Source: Verrucomicrobium spinosum DSM 4136 = JCM 18804 | GTDB lineage: Bacteria; Verrucomicrobiota; Verrucomicrobiia; Verrucomicrobiales; Verrucomicrobiaceae | NCBI RefSeq assembly: GCF_000172155.1 | Contig: NZ_ABIZ01000001.1 | Location: 2,265,105 to 2,329,104 of the forward strand | DNA length: 64,000 nt | Direction: 5' to 3' | In this document: one piece after another, positions 26,200-35,255 of the stretch | Layout: every line of letters starts with the position of its first letter | Position numbering within the stretch: the first letter of the stretch is position 1 | Made by a program: the position numbers and the translations under genes | Notes under the pieces: generated by a model | Databases searched by the model: none | The model's input: the letters and a program-made list of their open reading frames with translations, nothing else | Told to the model about the DNA's origin: nothing

Positions 26200-26227
26200 T
26201 CACTTGGTGGAGGCGAGGGGAGTTGAA
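26200..26227 (-). other. 28-bp att-like core overlapping ssrA 3' end
   Basis: The reverse complement is identical to 13756-13783. It covers the last part of ssrA plus five bases beyond CCA. The intact ssrA side is to the right; island DNA (IS66, Gabija operon) lies to the left. Confidence 0.75.
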
Positions 26228-26559
26228 CCCCTGTCCGAACCACCTTTCATGAAAGCGTCTCCATGCTCAGGCAATTATTTGATCTCGATGTCCAGCCTCC
26301 AACTGCCAGGATGCCGTCCATCCAGCGTCCTGTAGATCTCGCCTTGGGGCCGTTCGCCCGCCCTTTTGGCCAGCATGTAAGTAGTCGCTCCTCCAATTCA
26401 CAGACTTCACTGGAGGAACGTCACCGTCAATTAAGCGGCGAGAGCAAGCTCGTTAGAGTCCGCATTTAGTTTTTTGATCCGAATTGTTAAAGCGGCCAAC
26501 GAATCATCCGCGGCATGCAGCCTCCACTTCTAGTAATCCGTCGAAACCAGAACGCCCCC
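26205..26559 (-). ncRNA. ssrA: tmRNA (ssrA), complete
   Basis: The RNA reads from 26559: GGGGGCGTTCTGGTTTCGAC, the conserved 5' end. The 3' end at 26205 is ...TTCAACTCCCC, then acceptor strand CGCCTCC and ACCA. The acceptor pairs GGGGGCG with CGCCTCC and includes the G3:U wobble that AlaRS recognises. The tag frame is GCG GAC TCT AAC GAG CTT GCT CTC GCC GCT TAA (26463-26431), giving ADSNELALAA, with the usual LAA end for ClpXP. 355 nt, normal size. It rescues stalled ribosomes. Its 3' end doubles as an integration site (see 13756-13783). Confidence 0.95.
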
Positions 26560-26642
26560 AAGTGAAAGTCACTTTTTCAAAGTGGTGGTACGTGCGGAGA
26601 ATGCAAGTGGAGACATTCTGAACAGGGCCTTTTAGGAATTTA

Positions 26643-26672
26643 CAGGGCGGACAGGGTGCCCTGTCCGCCCTG
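26643..26672 (-). terminator. Perfect 14-bp inverted repeat downstream of secretin gene
   Basis: CAGGGCGGACAGGG and its complement with a two-base spacer. It follows the secretin stop (26701) on the - strand and is not followed by a clear T-run, so it may be a weak terminator, a transcript-stabilising hairpin or a REP-like unit. The ssrA promoter must lie between 26560 and about 26640. Confidence 0.5.
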
Positions 26673-26700
26673 CACGAAGGGGGAGGTTTTGAATTCTCAG

Positions 26701-29166
26701 CTATGGATTGATGGTGGGCAACAATCCGGGGCCGCCATCCAGGCCTACGGGAGAGGGTGAGGTGGGCGCAGGGGCGACCGGGGTGGGGGTAGGCTTGCGG
26801 ACGGGCTCGCCGGAGGGATCAATCAGCTTGGCAGTCACGAAGATCATGAGGTTGCGCTTGAAGTGATCTTCGGCCTTGCTCTGGAACAGACGACCGAGAA
26901 AGGGCAGATCGCCGAGGATCGGCACCTTGTCTTCCACATCCTGGACGTCTTCGCGGATGAGGCCGCCCATGGCGACGGTCTGGCCGTCCCACACGGTAAC
27001 AGCGGTGGTGACCTTGCGGGTGGAGAAGACGGGTTGCTCGATCTTGTTCTCCGTGAGCGTCACGGTGGTGGGGTTGCCGAGCGCGTCGGTGGAGGCGGTG
27101 TTGATGGGGCTGCCGTAGTTGATGAAACCTTCGAACTCCGTGACCTCGGGGGCGAGGTTGAGATCGATGGTATAACCATCCGGGCCAATCACGGGATCTA
27201 CCTCAAGACGGACGCCGACGGGGCGCATCTCAAACGCGGTGGGCGTGGTGGGGGTGACGGGAAACGAGGAGGTGGAGGAGGTGCCGGTGGTGGAGGTGGA
27301 GCTGGTGGCACCGAAGTTCTGGGGAATCTGCGGTGGATCGAACTCCGTGGGATAGATGAATTCACGAATGACCTCTACGGTGGCGCGCTGACCGGAGCGA
27401 GTGGTCACACTGGGGGCACTCATGAGATCCACGCCTTTCTTCTGGCTGAGCGCCCGAATGGTGACCTGAAACTGGGGATCGGTGAAGACCCCGGCCAGGG
27501 TGAAGACTCCGGGGGCCACGCTGGAGGCCTGGCTCTGGCCGGAGATGAGACCATCAATGGAGTCTGCGGCGATGGCGGAACTGCCAGAGCGGTTCCCGGA
27601 AGTAACGGAATAGCCCCCAATCGCCGTGCCGTCCTGGGTGAAGGAATAGTTGCTGGAGGTGGCCGCGGTGCCGCCGGATGCGAAGGTTCTGCCTCCGATG
27701 TCGAACTGCCCGAGCAGCCAGTCAAAGCCCAGTTCATCCGTGTTCTTCTGACTCACCTCCACGAACTTGGTGGTGATGTAGATCTGCTGGGGCACAGCCT
27801 TGGTGAGCCCTTCCACAAAGGCTTCCACCTGGTCCAGATTGGGCTGGGTGTTGCGCACAATGAGCTGGGAGGTGGCGGCTACGAAGGTGGCGGAGGAGCC
27901 TTCGGGGAAGTTGATGCCGTTGTTGCGAAGAATCTCCAGGGCGGTGGCCTTGGGCTTGAGCGTGGCTGCGGCGGTGGAGGCACCACCGCTGGCGAAGGGA
28001 TCGGCCGCAGTGGCCGGGGAGGCGGCTGAGCTGTCCTGACCCAGGCTCAGAAACGATGGCGGCACCTTGAAAGTGCGGGTGTACTGTTCCGTGCCTACAT
28101 CCGACAACGGCACCACCACCACGGCATAGGGCTCGATCTTGTACTTCATGCCCGCGAGTTCGGTGATATAACGGAGGGCCTCGACCATGGGCACGTCTTT
28201 GAGATCCAGGCTGATCTGTGCCGTGGATGGGGAGGCTCCTGACTTGAGGATGAGATTGACACCCCGCCTGCTGGGATCGCGCTCCACCGTGTCATAGTCG
28301 CGGCTCTTGATGCGCATGAACTCGATGGCTTCGTCAATGCTCGCACCCTGGAACTGCACGGCGGGGAAGATGATGCGCTGCATCTTCTCCGTGTAGTAGC
28401 GGGAGGCGTCGGGGCCGCCAGTGTAAACATCGGTGACGGTGGAGGTCACCGCCGCCGGGACCTGGTCCTCCCAACCGGCGTTCACCGCGTTGAGCATCTT
28501 GGCGCGCTGATGATCGCGGGCGGTGTCGTAGTACTCGGCACGCTTCTGCTCTGCGCGCTCCATGCCGCGACGTGCGGCACCGTTGTGCTTGTCGATGCGC
28601 AGTGCATCTTGAAAGGTCCGAATGGCGGCATCGTAGTCGCCAATGTTGTAGTAGCTGTAACCCATCTGCAATGTCGTCTCCACCTGGGCCACGTTCTTCA
28701 CGTGCTCTGGTGTGAGGGCTGGCTCGTAGCGGGCGGGGTCATCGAGATCGGCCAGGAGCTTTCGCGCCGACTCAGAGGGGGAGTTGAGTTTCAACACACC
28801 CTCCAGAAGGGTGCGTGCCTCCGCGTAGCGTCCGTTCTTGGCGCGCTCCCTGGCGAGGCACACGGCGGCATCGCCATAGCGGGCCATGGCCTCCTCCCTG
28901 AGCGCCTGGGTTCTAGGAGCATCGGGGAGGAGGTCGATGGCGGCCTGGTACTCCCGGGCTGCGGCTTCACAGTCTGCGTCCTTCATGAGGGCATCCCCCC
29001 TGGTCAGGCATTCCCGGGCCTCAGTCTCGCGCTGCATGCGCCTGGCGAGTTCCCGTTCAGCGAGGCTGGCGGCTCCTCCGCCAGGAAGAGGGGCTCCGGC
29101 CATGGCGGGGGCCAGGGCGCAGCAGCACATGAGGGAGGTGTGACAGAAGATGAGGGCGGGATTCAT
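26701..29166 (-). CDS. TPR-secretin, Amuc_1098-like type IV pilus outer membrane protein
   Basis: 821 residues. Signal peptide (about 1-23), a TPR-rich part (about 35-225, YNIGDYDAAIRTFQDALRID), a short secretin N-domain (about 265-360), the helical/GSx linker, then the secretin barrel ending with VWDGQTVAMGGLIRED and VPILGDLPFLGRLF. This domain order is that of the verrucomicrobial secretin Amuc_1098, part of a type IV pilus-like machine. It forms an outer-membrane channel. No other pilus gene lies beside it, so it may act with genes elsewhere. Its 3' third is duplicated in inverted orientation at 18631-19152. Confidence 0.85.
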   Translation of the reverse strand: MNPALIFCHTSLMCCCALAPAMAGAPLPGGGAASLAERELARRMQRETEARECLTRGDALMKDADCEAAAREYQAAIDLLPDAPRTQALREEAMARYGDAAVCLARERAKNGRYAEARTLLEGVLKLNSPSESARKLLADLDDPARYEPALTPEHVKNVAQVETTLQMGYSYYNIGDYDAAIRTFQDALRIDKHNGAARRGMERAEQKRAEYYDTARDHQRAKMLNAVNAGWEDQVPAAVTSTVTDVYTGGPDASRYYTEKMQRIIFPAVQFQGASIDEAIEFMRIKSRDYDTVERDPSRRGVNLILKSGASPSTAQISLDLKDVPMVEALRYITELAGMKYKIEPYAVVVVPLSDVGTEQYTRTFKVPPSFLSLGQDSSAASPATAADPFASGGASTAAATLKPKATALEILRNNGINFPEGSSATFVAATSQLIVRNTQPNLDQVEAFVEGLTKAVPQQIYITTKFVEVSQKNTDELGFDWLLGQFDIGGRTFASGGTAATSSNYSFTQDGTAIGGYSVTSGNRSGSSAIAADSIDGLISGQSQASSVAPGVFTLAGVFTDPQFQVTIRALSQKKGVDLMSAPSVTTRSGQRATVEVIREFIYPTEFDPPQIPQNFGATSSTSTTGTSSTSSFPVTPTTPTAFEMRPVGVRLEVDPVIGPDGYTIDLNLAPEVTEFEGFINYGSPINTASTDALGNPTTVTLTENKIEQPVFSTRKVTTAVTVWDGQTVAMGGLIREDVQDVEDKVPILGDLPFLGRLFQSKAEDHFKRNLMIFVTAKLIDPSGEPVRKPTPTPVAPAPTSPSPVGLDGGPGLLPTINP

Positions 29167-29285
29167 GGGGGGGGACGGAAGGTGGTCAGTCAGAAGCAGA
29201 TGAGTCGCGGGCGCGTTTCATCGAACCCGCGACCGTCTGGGGGGCCGGGGCGGGATCGATGCGTGGGGCTGGAACGGTGAAAGCG

Positions 29286-30137
29286 CTAGCGGGAGGACAG
29301 GAAGTAACGACGTGATCCTGTCACAGTCATTTTGAGGGTTTCGGAGCTTTCAGAGACCTCGTCGATGGTCTTGGGGGTGATGGCTGCGAGGAAGTCAGGA
29401 TCGCTGAGGAAGTCGAAGACATCCGTCAGCACCACCGTGGTATCCTCATCGGTGCTGATTTCGGCGAGACTTTCCGCAATCTGCTGGGCCAGGCCGGCGA
29501 CGATGGACTGGGCGTCTGGGTTGATCAGGGTGAGCTGCCCGGTGCCGCTAAAGCGGAGCTGGGGATAGGTCTTGGTGATCTTGGCCACAAAGTTGCCGTT
29601 GGCCACGAAGCCACGGCCGCCGTTGTTGACCACGCTGCTGGAAGCATTGACCGAAGAGCTTGATGTGGTCTGCGAGCTGGTGCTAGATTGCTCGTCAAGA
29701 GTCACTTCCGACTGGGAGTTGAACACACACGTGACCTCACGCGTCTCCATGTCCGACATGCCCGTGGCATTGCCAAAAAACGCCACCCCCTTGTAATAGA
29801 GTACGGCGCGATTGAGGTAACTGCCCACGGATGAGGCTGAAGTGGTGGTCGTACTGCTGGATGAGGATGACCCGGACGAAGCCGAGGGGCCGAGGTCTGC
29901 GTTGTTGGCCCATTGCACGTAGCCGCTGCCATTCTTGTAACGGATGGAGGCCTGATAGACCCCCTGGTCATCGAGCGTCGCGCTATAGTCTCCGTTGTCA
30001 AACGGCCCTCCCACCCAGGCAAGAGCCGAGGTGTGACTAATCAAGAAGAGTAGGCCTGCCAGGAGGCAGGCGAAGGAGGACTTCCGCTGGGGGTGATAGA
30101 GGGGGGGCATAGCTGTATGGTTGGGGTGGTCTAACAT
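29286..30137 (-). CDS. Exported protein of unknown function
   Basis: 283 residues from ATG 30137; an internal ATG at codon 10 is an alternative start just before the signal peptide (CLLAGLLFLISHTSALA). The mature part opens with WVGGPFDNGDYSATLDDQGVYQ, contains two Ser/Thr runs (about 93-104 and 160-170) that look like flexible linkers, and ends with a short helical region. No lipobox or catalytic motif. It lies 119 bases upstream of the secretin gene on the same strand; the pair may be co-transcribed. It is probably an outer-surface or periplasmic protein. Confidence 0.65.
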   Translation of the reverse strand: MLDHPNHTAMPPLYHPQRKSSFACLLAGLLFLISHTSALAWVGGPFDNGDYSATLDDQGVYQASIRYKNGSGYVQWANNADLGPSASSGSSSSSSTTTTSASSVGSYLNRAVLYYKGVAFFGNATGMSDMETREVTCVFNSQSEVTLDEQSSTSSQTTSSSSVNASSSVVNNGGRGFVANGNFVAKITKTYPQLRFSGTGQLTLINPDAQSIVAGLAQQIAESLAEISTDEDTTVVLTDVFDFLSDPDFLAAITPKTIDEVSESSETLKMTVTGSRRYFLSSR

Positions 30138-30617
30138 GGTTGGGTTCAGCGAATTCCGCGGGCATGTCGCAACTGACCTGCCGGTGTGGTGTTGTGAATG
30201 AGTGTCAGTCAGTTTTTCGGCCTGCCAGAAGGCTTCGCTCTGTGCGGAGAATGATGGAGGGCATCAACGAGGTCGAACCTCTTGGTACCAAGCCGGGGAA
30301 TGATGTCGCAGACGCCTTGAAAGTGATGACGAAACAATCTCCCCTCCGCTGGCGGCAATGCCGCCCCAAGCCCATCCCATGCGGGTTGGGCGACGCAGGA
30401 ATCATCAGAAACCTGTTGCAGTGCGCCCTTGAAAACGGCTTGATGACCGGAGCTGTCACGCAAGTGCGCGGGCAGACTGGACAGGAGAGTGCAGATCGCA
30501 TGCCATCATACCCGGGGCGGTTCACGGTATCGCGTCGCTCACGCTCCACTTTGTCTGTGACAGAAGGTGAAACTGAACATCCACCCGAAGAGGCCGGGGG
30601 GCCACTTAACAAATTTC
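30138..30617. other. Divergent intergenic region
   Basis: It separates the - strand exported-protein gene from the + strand sensor kinase, so both promoters should lie here. Overlapping ORFs on both strands have no supporting features. A GCGGAGAATG-like stretch near 30243 is not convincing as a site. No hairpin-T structure seen. Confidence 0.4.
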
Positions 30618-31805
30618 ATGAACCCTGATGCTTCTTCCAGTGTTGCAAAGGTGTCTGGAGGAGATCCCAGTCGCCCCGATCCAAGAACTCGTGCGCTGGA
30701 GGATGACCTCAGGTTTGAGAGGACCACCAGGGTGGTAAATGTGATTCTCTGGCCGATGCTGGCGGTGCTGTTCGCCACGCAGTTCAAGTTTTCAGCAGCC
30801 CATTCCTGGACCTTTGCCCTGCTCTTCGGGGCCATGATCTGGATGCCGTGGATGCTGTTGACCCCGGTTATTGTCAGAGGAGTCAAGCGCTGGTGCACGA
30901 CGCCCCATCACCTGGCCATGGACATGCTCGCGTGGACGGTGGGCATGGTGCTGTGTGTGGGATTCTACGCCGTGGTGGCAGAAGCGGGCATGGATGAGGC
31001 GAGGGACAAGACCCGGGATTTGCGACGTCCACCGCCCTCGTCCTGGCGGGAGAACCCTCCCCCCAAGCCGCCGATGTTTGTCCCGCAAGTGTTGGTGGGA
31101 ATGCCTGTCTATCTGGGGATCACCGCGTTTGCCGTGATGTCGGTGGCCAGAGTCAAGATGCGGGAACGGGAGCGCCGGGTACTGCAGGCCACAGCGGAGC
31201 TGCATCGGTCACGATTGGAGATGCTCTATGCGCAACTGCGACCACACTTCCTGTTCAACACCCTCAATACGATCGCCTCGCTGGTGCATCGTGAGCCGGA
31301 GGTGGTGGATCGCATCGTCACCTCGCTGGGGGTGTTGCTGCACGAGACTCTGGAAAGCGACGTCAACCGTGAGGTCACCTTGGAGCACGAGATCGAACTG
31401 GTGGAGATGTACCTCAAAATCGAGCGCGCGAGATTTGGCGAGGGATTGAAGCTCACGACGGACATCGACGCAGACTGTCTGACGTGGATGGTGCCGGTGT
31501 TGATCCTGCAGCCAGTGGTGGAGAACGCCGTGCGGCACGGACTGGGACCCCGAAAAGGGGTCGGGACCATCGCCATCAAGGCGCGTCTCGAACCCGAGCG
31601 GCAGATGCTGCGTCTGGAGGTGCGGGATGACGGGGTGGGGATCAAGGAACCGCTTCGCGACGGTATTGGGCTGGAGAACACCCGCGCCCGGCTACGGGCG
31701 GCGTATGGAGATATGGAAGGGCTCGATGATAGAGTCACGGTGCTGCCCTGCGAAGGAGGCGGCTCTATCGCGGTGATCGAAATTCTACATGGGAGGCGAC
31801 TGTGA
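30618..31805 (+). CDS. LytS-type sensor histidine kinase
   Basis: ATG 30618 (MNPDASSSVAK) is chosen over an in-frame start at 30567. About 395 residues. Three to four hydrophobic segments form the N-terminal membrane part (about 45-180). The cytoplasmic part has the His_kinase (LytS/YehU) motif YAQLRPHFLFNTLNTIASLVH with phosphorylated His near residue 209, followed by an ATPase domain with VVENAVRHGLGPRKG (N box) and VRDDGVGI (G1). The stop overlaps the response-regulator start by four bases. The signal is unknown; no dedicated extracellular domain is present. Confidence 0.9.
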   Translation: MNPDASSSVAKVSGGDPSRPDPRTRALEDDLRFERTTRVVNVILWPMLAVLFATQFKFSAAHSWTFALLFGAMIWMPWMLLTPVIVRGVKRWCTTPHHLAMDMLAWTVGMVLCVGFYAVVAEAGMDEARDKTRDLRRPPPSSWRENPPPKPPMFVPQVLVGMPVYLGITAFAVMSVARVKMRERERRVLQATAELHRSRLEMLYAQLRPHFLFNTLNTIASLVHREPEVVDRIVTSLGVLLHETLESDVNREVTLEHEIELVEMYLKIERARFGEGLKLTTDIDADCLTWMVPVLILQPVVENAVRHGLGPRKGVGTIAIKARLEPERQMLRLEVRDDGVGIKEPLRDGIGLENTRARLRAAYGDMEGLDDRVTVLPCEGGGSIAVIEILHGRRL

Positions 31806-32557
31806 AGAACTGGAATCTGCTGGTGGTCGAAGACGAGACGCCTGCCCGTGAGCGGATGCGGCGGCTCTTGTCGGCCCATGGTGATATAGAGGTGGCGGAG
31901 GTGGAAGACGGGGCGCAAGCCATGCGCTGGCTGGACAGCCACGAGGTGCACATCATGCTGCTGGATGTGCAGCTTCCTGATGTGAGCGGACTCGAAATTC
32001 TGCAACGGATGAAGAACGTGCAGCCACCGGTGACCATTCTGGTGACGGCATCCAGAGCGCATGCGCTGGACGCCTTTGAATTCAGCGCGATCGACTACCT
32101 GCTCAAGCCAGTGGAGAACCGGCGGTTGGATGTGGCGCTGGACAGGGCGAGGAAAATACTCACTGCATTGCAGGATCAGCCCGTGAAGCCGGCGCTGGAA
32201 GCGGGGCCGGGAGCTCTGCCGCAGTCGCTGGCAAGGATCCTGGTGCGCTCTGGCATGCGGGAGCAGATCGTGAGGGTAGAGCACATCCTGTGGGTGGAGG
32301 CTGATGGCAACTATGTGAACCTGCACTGTGTGAAGGAGAAACACTTCATCCGTGAAAACATCGGCAAGCTGGAGCAGATGCTGCCGTCCTCCCAGTTTGT
32401 GCGGGTGAACCGCTCCGCGCTGGTGAACATCGAGAGCATTGTGGAGATCCGCCATTCCGGGAAGGCGGCACGAGCGGTGCTGACGGACGGGAGTGAGTTG
32501 CCCCTGACCTGTGCGATGCGGGAGCTGAGGGACCGGATGCAGTTTGGAGGAGGGTAG
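31802..32557 (+). CDS. LytTR-family response regulator
   Basis: 251 residues. The receiver domain (about 1-115) has the acidic pair VVEDE, phospho-acceptor Asp in IMLLDVQLPDVSG (about 58) and the conserved Lys in YLLKPVE. The C-terminal LytTR DNA-binding domain (about 145-245) shows ILWVEADGNYVNLH, FVRVNRSALVNIESI and GSELPLT. GTG start at 31802 overlaps the kinase stop. Such pairs usually control envelope or surface genes; targets are not visible here. Confidence 0.9.
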   Translation: MKNWNLLVVEDETPARERMRRLLSAHGDIEVAEVEDGAQAMRWLDSHEVHIMLLDVQLPDVSGLEILQRMKNVQPPVTILVTASRAHALDAFEFSAIDYLLKPVENRRLDVALDRARKILTALQDQPVKPALEAGPGALPQSLARILVRSGMREQIVRVEHILWVEADGNYVNLHCVKEKHFIRENIGKLEQMLPSSQFVRVNRSALVNIESIVEIRHSGKAARAVLTDGSELPLTCAMRELRDRMQFGGG

Positions 32558-33255
32558 GGCGGTGATTCAGTAGATCGGTGCGTCGGTGTTGCAAGGTTGT
32601 CTCATGGACCTGGAGGGTTCGCCATGGGGCGGCCGAGCAAAGCGAGAACTTTCCATGGTCTGGGTAGTTGTTTATGGGAACCGCCGGGTTCGGGGACCGC
32701 AAATGCGGAGTGGTGTTTCGACGTAAGTTGAATTGCGGGTGGAGAAGGGGACGTAGCCTCTTTGATGAGTGATAGCCGTGATTGGAGGGCCTCGCTTCCG
32801 CCTGACGTGGCTGCGTTGATGGCGGTTGGGGGAAAGCGAATGCTGTCTGCCTTCCCACCTGATCATCCTCTGCGGAGCTGCCCTATGTTGGCTCGCTTGC
32901 CGCACGTCCAACGTTGGGCTGAGCTAAAGATCCCCGCTGAGGATCAACTTCGAACTGAGACGGGCACCTCAAGGAACCAGCGATCCCGTGGAGATGGAAG
33001 CTCCCAGCAATCATCACTAAAATAGTGAGGCAGCACGCGGCATTCATGATCCGGTGCAGGTAACCAGGGGAAATGCCGTGGCTTCCCCGATACGGGAAGA
33101 GGCGAGGTTCTTAGGCGCGCCCGATGGATACAGCCCGAACCCTCATTGGACCCCCTGTCTGGACCGGGACACGCTTCACCCATGGCACCCTTAGGATGTA
33201 TGGGCGTGCACCGCCCGTGCGGGCTTCGCTTCCAACCCACCAAAACCCTACCAAA
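32558..33255. other. Long intergenic region, no confident gene
   Basis: About 700 bases. A + strand ORF at 32765-33025 (MSDSRDWRASLPPDVAALMAVGG...) has some coding flavour but no homology I recognise and ends in low-quality sequence; several - strand ORFs overlap it. It may be a gene remnant. The start of the next gene was placed at 33256 because a signal peptide begins there. Confidence 0.4.
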
Positions 33256-34413
33256 ATGAAAAATCGCCCCTTTTCGGGTCGCAAGGCCTTCGCCTTCGGC
33301 TGCCTGCTGACCCCCATGCTTGCATTTTCCGCCCTCGCGCAGAGTCCAACGACACCCACTGCAACCGCCCCCGACCCGGATGCACCTCGACTGGAGGTGC
33401 AAACGCAAGCAGAGGGCTTCACGCTTTTTAATGGTAAAATGTATCGCATTAGCAACGGTCAAGCCATGCCGGTGACTGAGGAGAAAACGCTGCGCATCAC
33501 CAGCAGTGGGGCAACGGACTTCACCGGGCAACCTCTGAAGATTCCGGCTGGATCCATGCTCACTGCGGGCGGACGGGTGGTGCCCATGCCGGGCGGCATC
33601 CGATTTACCGACGGCTCAGCGGCGACGACGGATACCAGCCCGCCGCCCGCGACACCCGCCAATGCAGGCGCAGTGGCAGATCGGGCCTCCCTTCCGCCCT
33701 TGGGGGGCAATCCAGGCTATCCTGATCGGGGTGTCACGGGTGAAAACCTCTCCGGGCTGGCTCCTGCGACGGGCAGCCCGGCTGCCTCGTCTGGCGCTTC
33801 CCAGCAAAGCGGGCAGAACATGACCTCTCCAACTGCTGCCGGCGGTAGCGGCAGTGATCATAGCTCTCCCAATTCCCCGGATCGTGATCCCAACGGGGGC
33901 GTGGCCAATCCGGGACTGCCAGTCATCATTGGGCCCGGTACGGGAGTGAGCGGGGGCATTCCGGGGGGAAATGCCGTAAACACGGGGACAGCAGCCGCCA
34001 GTGCCGCAACCAACGCGAACCCCAATGCCGCGGCTCCAAATAATAACAATGGCAATGGCAACATGAATCGTGGAAACACGGGCAATGGAGCTGGAAACAA
34101 CTCAATTGCCAACCCTGCCGCCACCAACACGGGAGCCACCGGGACGGCACCGGGAGCCAGGAGCACCGATTCCAACAGCAATACCACGAACCCGAATGCG
34201 GTGCCGGCCAGAGGTAGCAACGCCACCCAGCCTCCGGCGGGCGGTGCGAATACGGCTCCAGGCGGCCCTGCCTCCAGCGAGATCAATCGGCGCACACCTG
34301 CGGCAGGTCAGAATAACGGGGCAGGCACTGGCACAAATAATGGGGCGACTCGCCCAGCCAGTGGAGCCTCCGGTTCCGGCGCGAGCACGGGTGCAGGCGG
34401 TGCAGGACGATAA
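33256..34413 (+). CDS. Exported low-complexity protein with DUF6799-like N-terminal domain
   Basis: Start at ATG 33256 gives an immediate signal peptide (FAFGCLLTPMLAFSALAQ). 385 residues. Residues about 50-120 contain FNGKMYRISNGQAMPVTEE and a second similar unit ending MPGGIRFTDG, resembling the small DUF6799 repeat of Bacteroidota/Verrucomicrobiota. The rest (about 130-385) is Gly/Ala/Asn/Ser/Pro-rich, disordered, and probably a surface or matrix tail. Function unknown. The next gene begins 101 bases downstream. Confidence 0.65.
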   Translation: MKNRPFSGRKAFAFGCLLTPMLAFSALAQSPTTPTATAPDPDAPRLEVQTQAEGFTLFNGKMYRISNGQAMPVTEEKTLRITSSGATDFTGQPLKIPAGSMLTAGGRVVPMPGGIRFTDGSAATTDTSPPPATPANAGAVADRASLPPLGGNPGYPDRGVTGENLSGLAPATGSPAASSGASQQSGQNMTSPTAAGGSGSDHSSPNSPDRDPNGGVANPGLPVIIGPGTGVSGGIPGGNAVNTGTAAASAATNANPNAAAPNNNNGNGNMNRGNTGNGAGNNSIANPAATNTGATGTAPGARSTDSNSNTTNPNAVPARGSNATQPPAGGANTAPGGPASSEINRRTPAAGQNNGAGTGTNNGATRPASGASGSGASTGAGGAGR

Positions 34414-34514
34414 GGGGCATCCCAGAAACGTGGCTCCCCCGCCAGTGCAGCGGCTTCCAGAGAAAAGAGTTTGGGTTTTTCAATCAGAACAAGAACAACT
34501 CACCTGTGAAATCC

Positions 34515-34850
34515 ATGAACTTGAGAACCTCCCTTCTGTTTGCCGGCGCGGGAGCCGGTGCGAGTTTGGTTGCCGCCGTGGCGGTGGGATTGATCTCCCT
34601 CGGCGGGCTGGCCCCTTCGTCAGCCCGTGCCCAGAACGTGGTGGTGGAAGCTCCTCCCGGAGCGACGGGGGCCACTTTGCAGACCGCTCCACGCCTTGAG
34701 CAATACAAGGTGGTGGACATCTCTACCGTCCCAGTCGCCAGGGCATCGGGTGGGCCGGTGGGGACGCTGGAGGGGGTGCTAAATGGCCTGGCGGCAGAGG
34801 GGTGGAGACTCCGGGAGGCTACGGGAAATTACCTCATTTTTGCGAGATGA
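34515..34850 (+). CDS. Small exported DUF4177-like protein
   Basis: ATG 34515 (GTG 34506 is an alternative). 111 residues: signal peptide or anchor with small residues (LLFAGAGAGASLVAAVAVGL), then EQYKVVDISTVP and LEGVLNGLAAEGWRLREATGNYLIF, the pattern of DUF4177 (a short beta-alpha-beta unit with a conserved GW). The biochemical role of the family is not known. It may be co-transcribed with the preceding secreted protein. Confidence 0.65.
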   Translation: MNLRTSLLFAGAGAGASLVAAVAVGLISLGGLAPSSARAQNVVVEAPPGATGATLQTAPRLEQYKVVDISTVPVARASGGPVGTLEGVLNGLAAEGWRLREATGNYLIFAR

Positions 34851-35255
34851 GATTCGCTTGATGGGGCGTCCCTTAGTGACAGGAGGGACATTTGGTTTTT
34901 GCGGAGATTAACAAGATGCGGCGGGGCGGAGGCAGGCACCCGGCGTGGAGCGGCTATGGAATTGATGGGGTGCGCGTGACGGAGGGTGGCGGGAATTGTT
35001 TTTAATTGTGCCTTTTTTGCGTCCACCTGATTAGATGCGAATCGAGATCCAAGAAGAGATCGGCGCAGAAAAATTACAGCAGGTGACGCGCTTCGTTGAG
35101 CCTGCAGGGCTGATCAGACGCCTCAAGCCAGGTGGCGGTAGATGATGGGTTCATGGAAAAAACGAACAATTTTGAAGCGGCGTCTCCCGACAGAGGTGCC
35201 TGGCAGCAATGGAAACGGGTGTTGCGCATGACTTTTCTGGCGTATCGTTGTTGAG
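34851..35255. other. Intergenic region with a possible 36-aa ORF
   Basis: A + strand ORF at 35035-35145 (MRIEIQEEIGAEKLQQVTRF..., 36 aa) is the only candidate and has no recognised family. Otherwise nothing is seen. The desaturase promoter presumably lies between 35146 and 35256. Confidence 0.35.

Noticed and set aside
26863-29280. Long Gly-rich + strand ORFs opposite the secretin gene
   Set aside because: The - strand frame has clear TPR and secretin domains; the + strand products are low-complexity shadows.
32765-33025. 86-residue + strand ORF after the LytTR regulator
   Set aside because: Weak coding character, no recognised family, and low-quality end; kept only as a note on the intergenic region.
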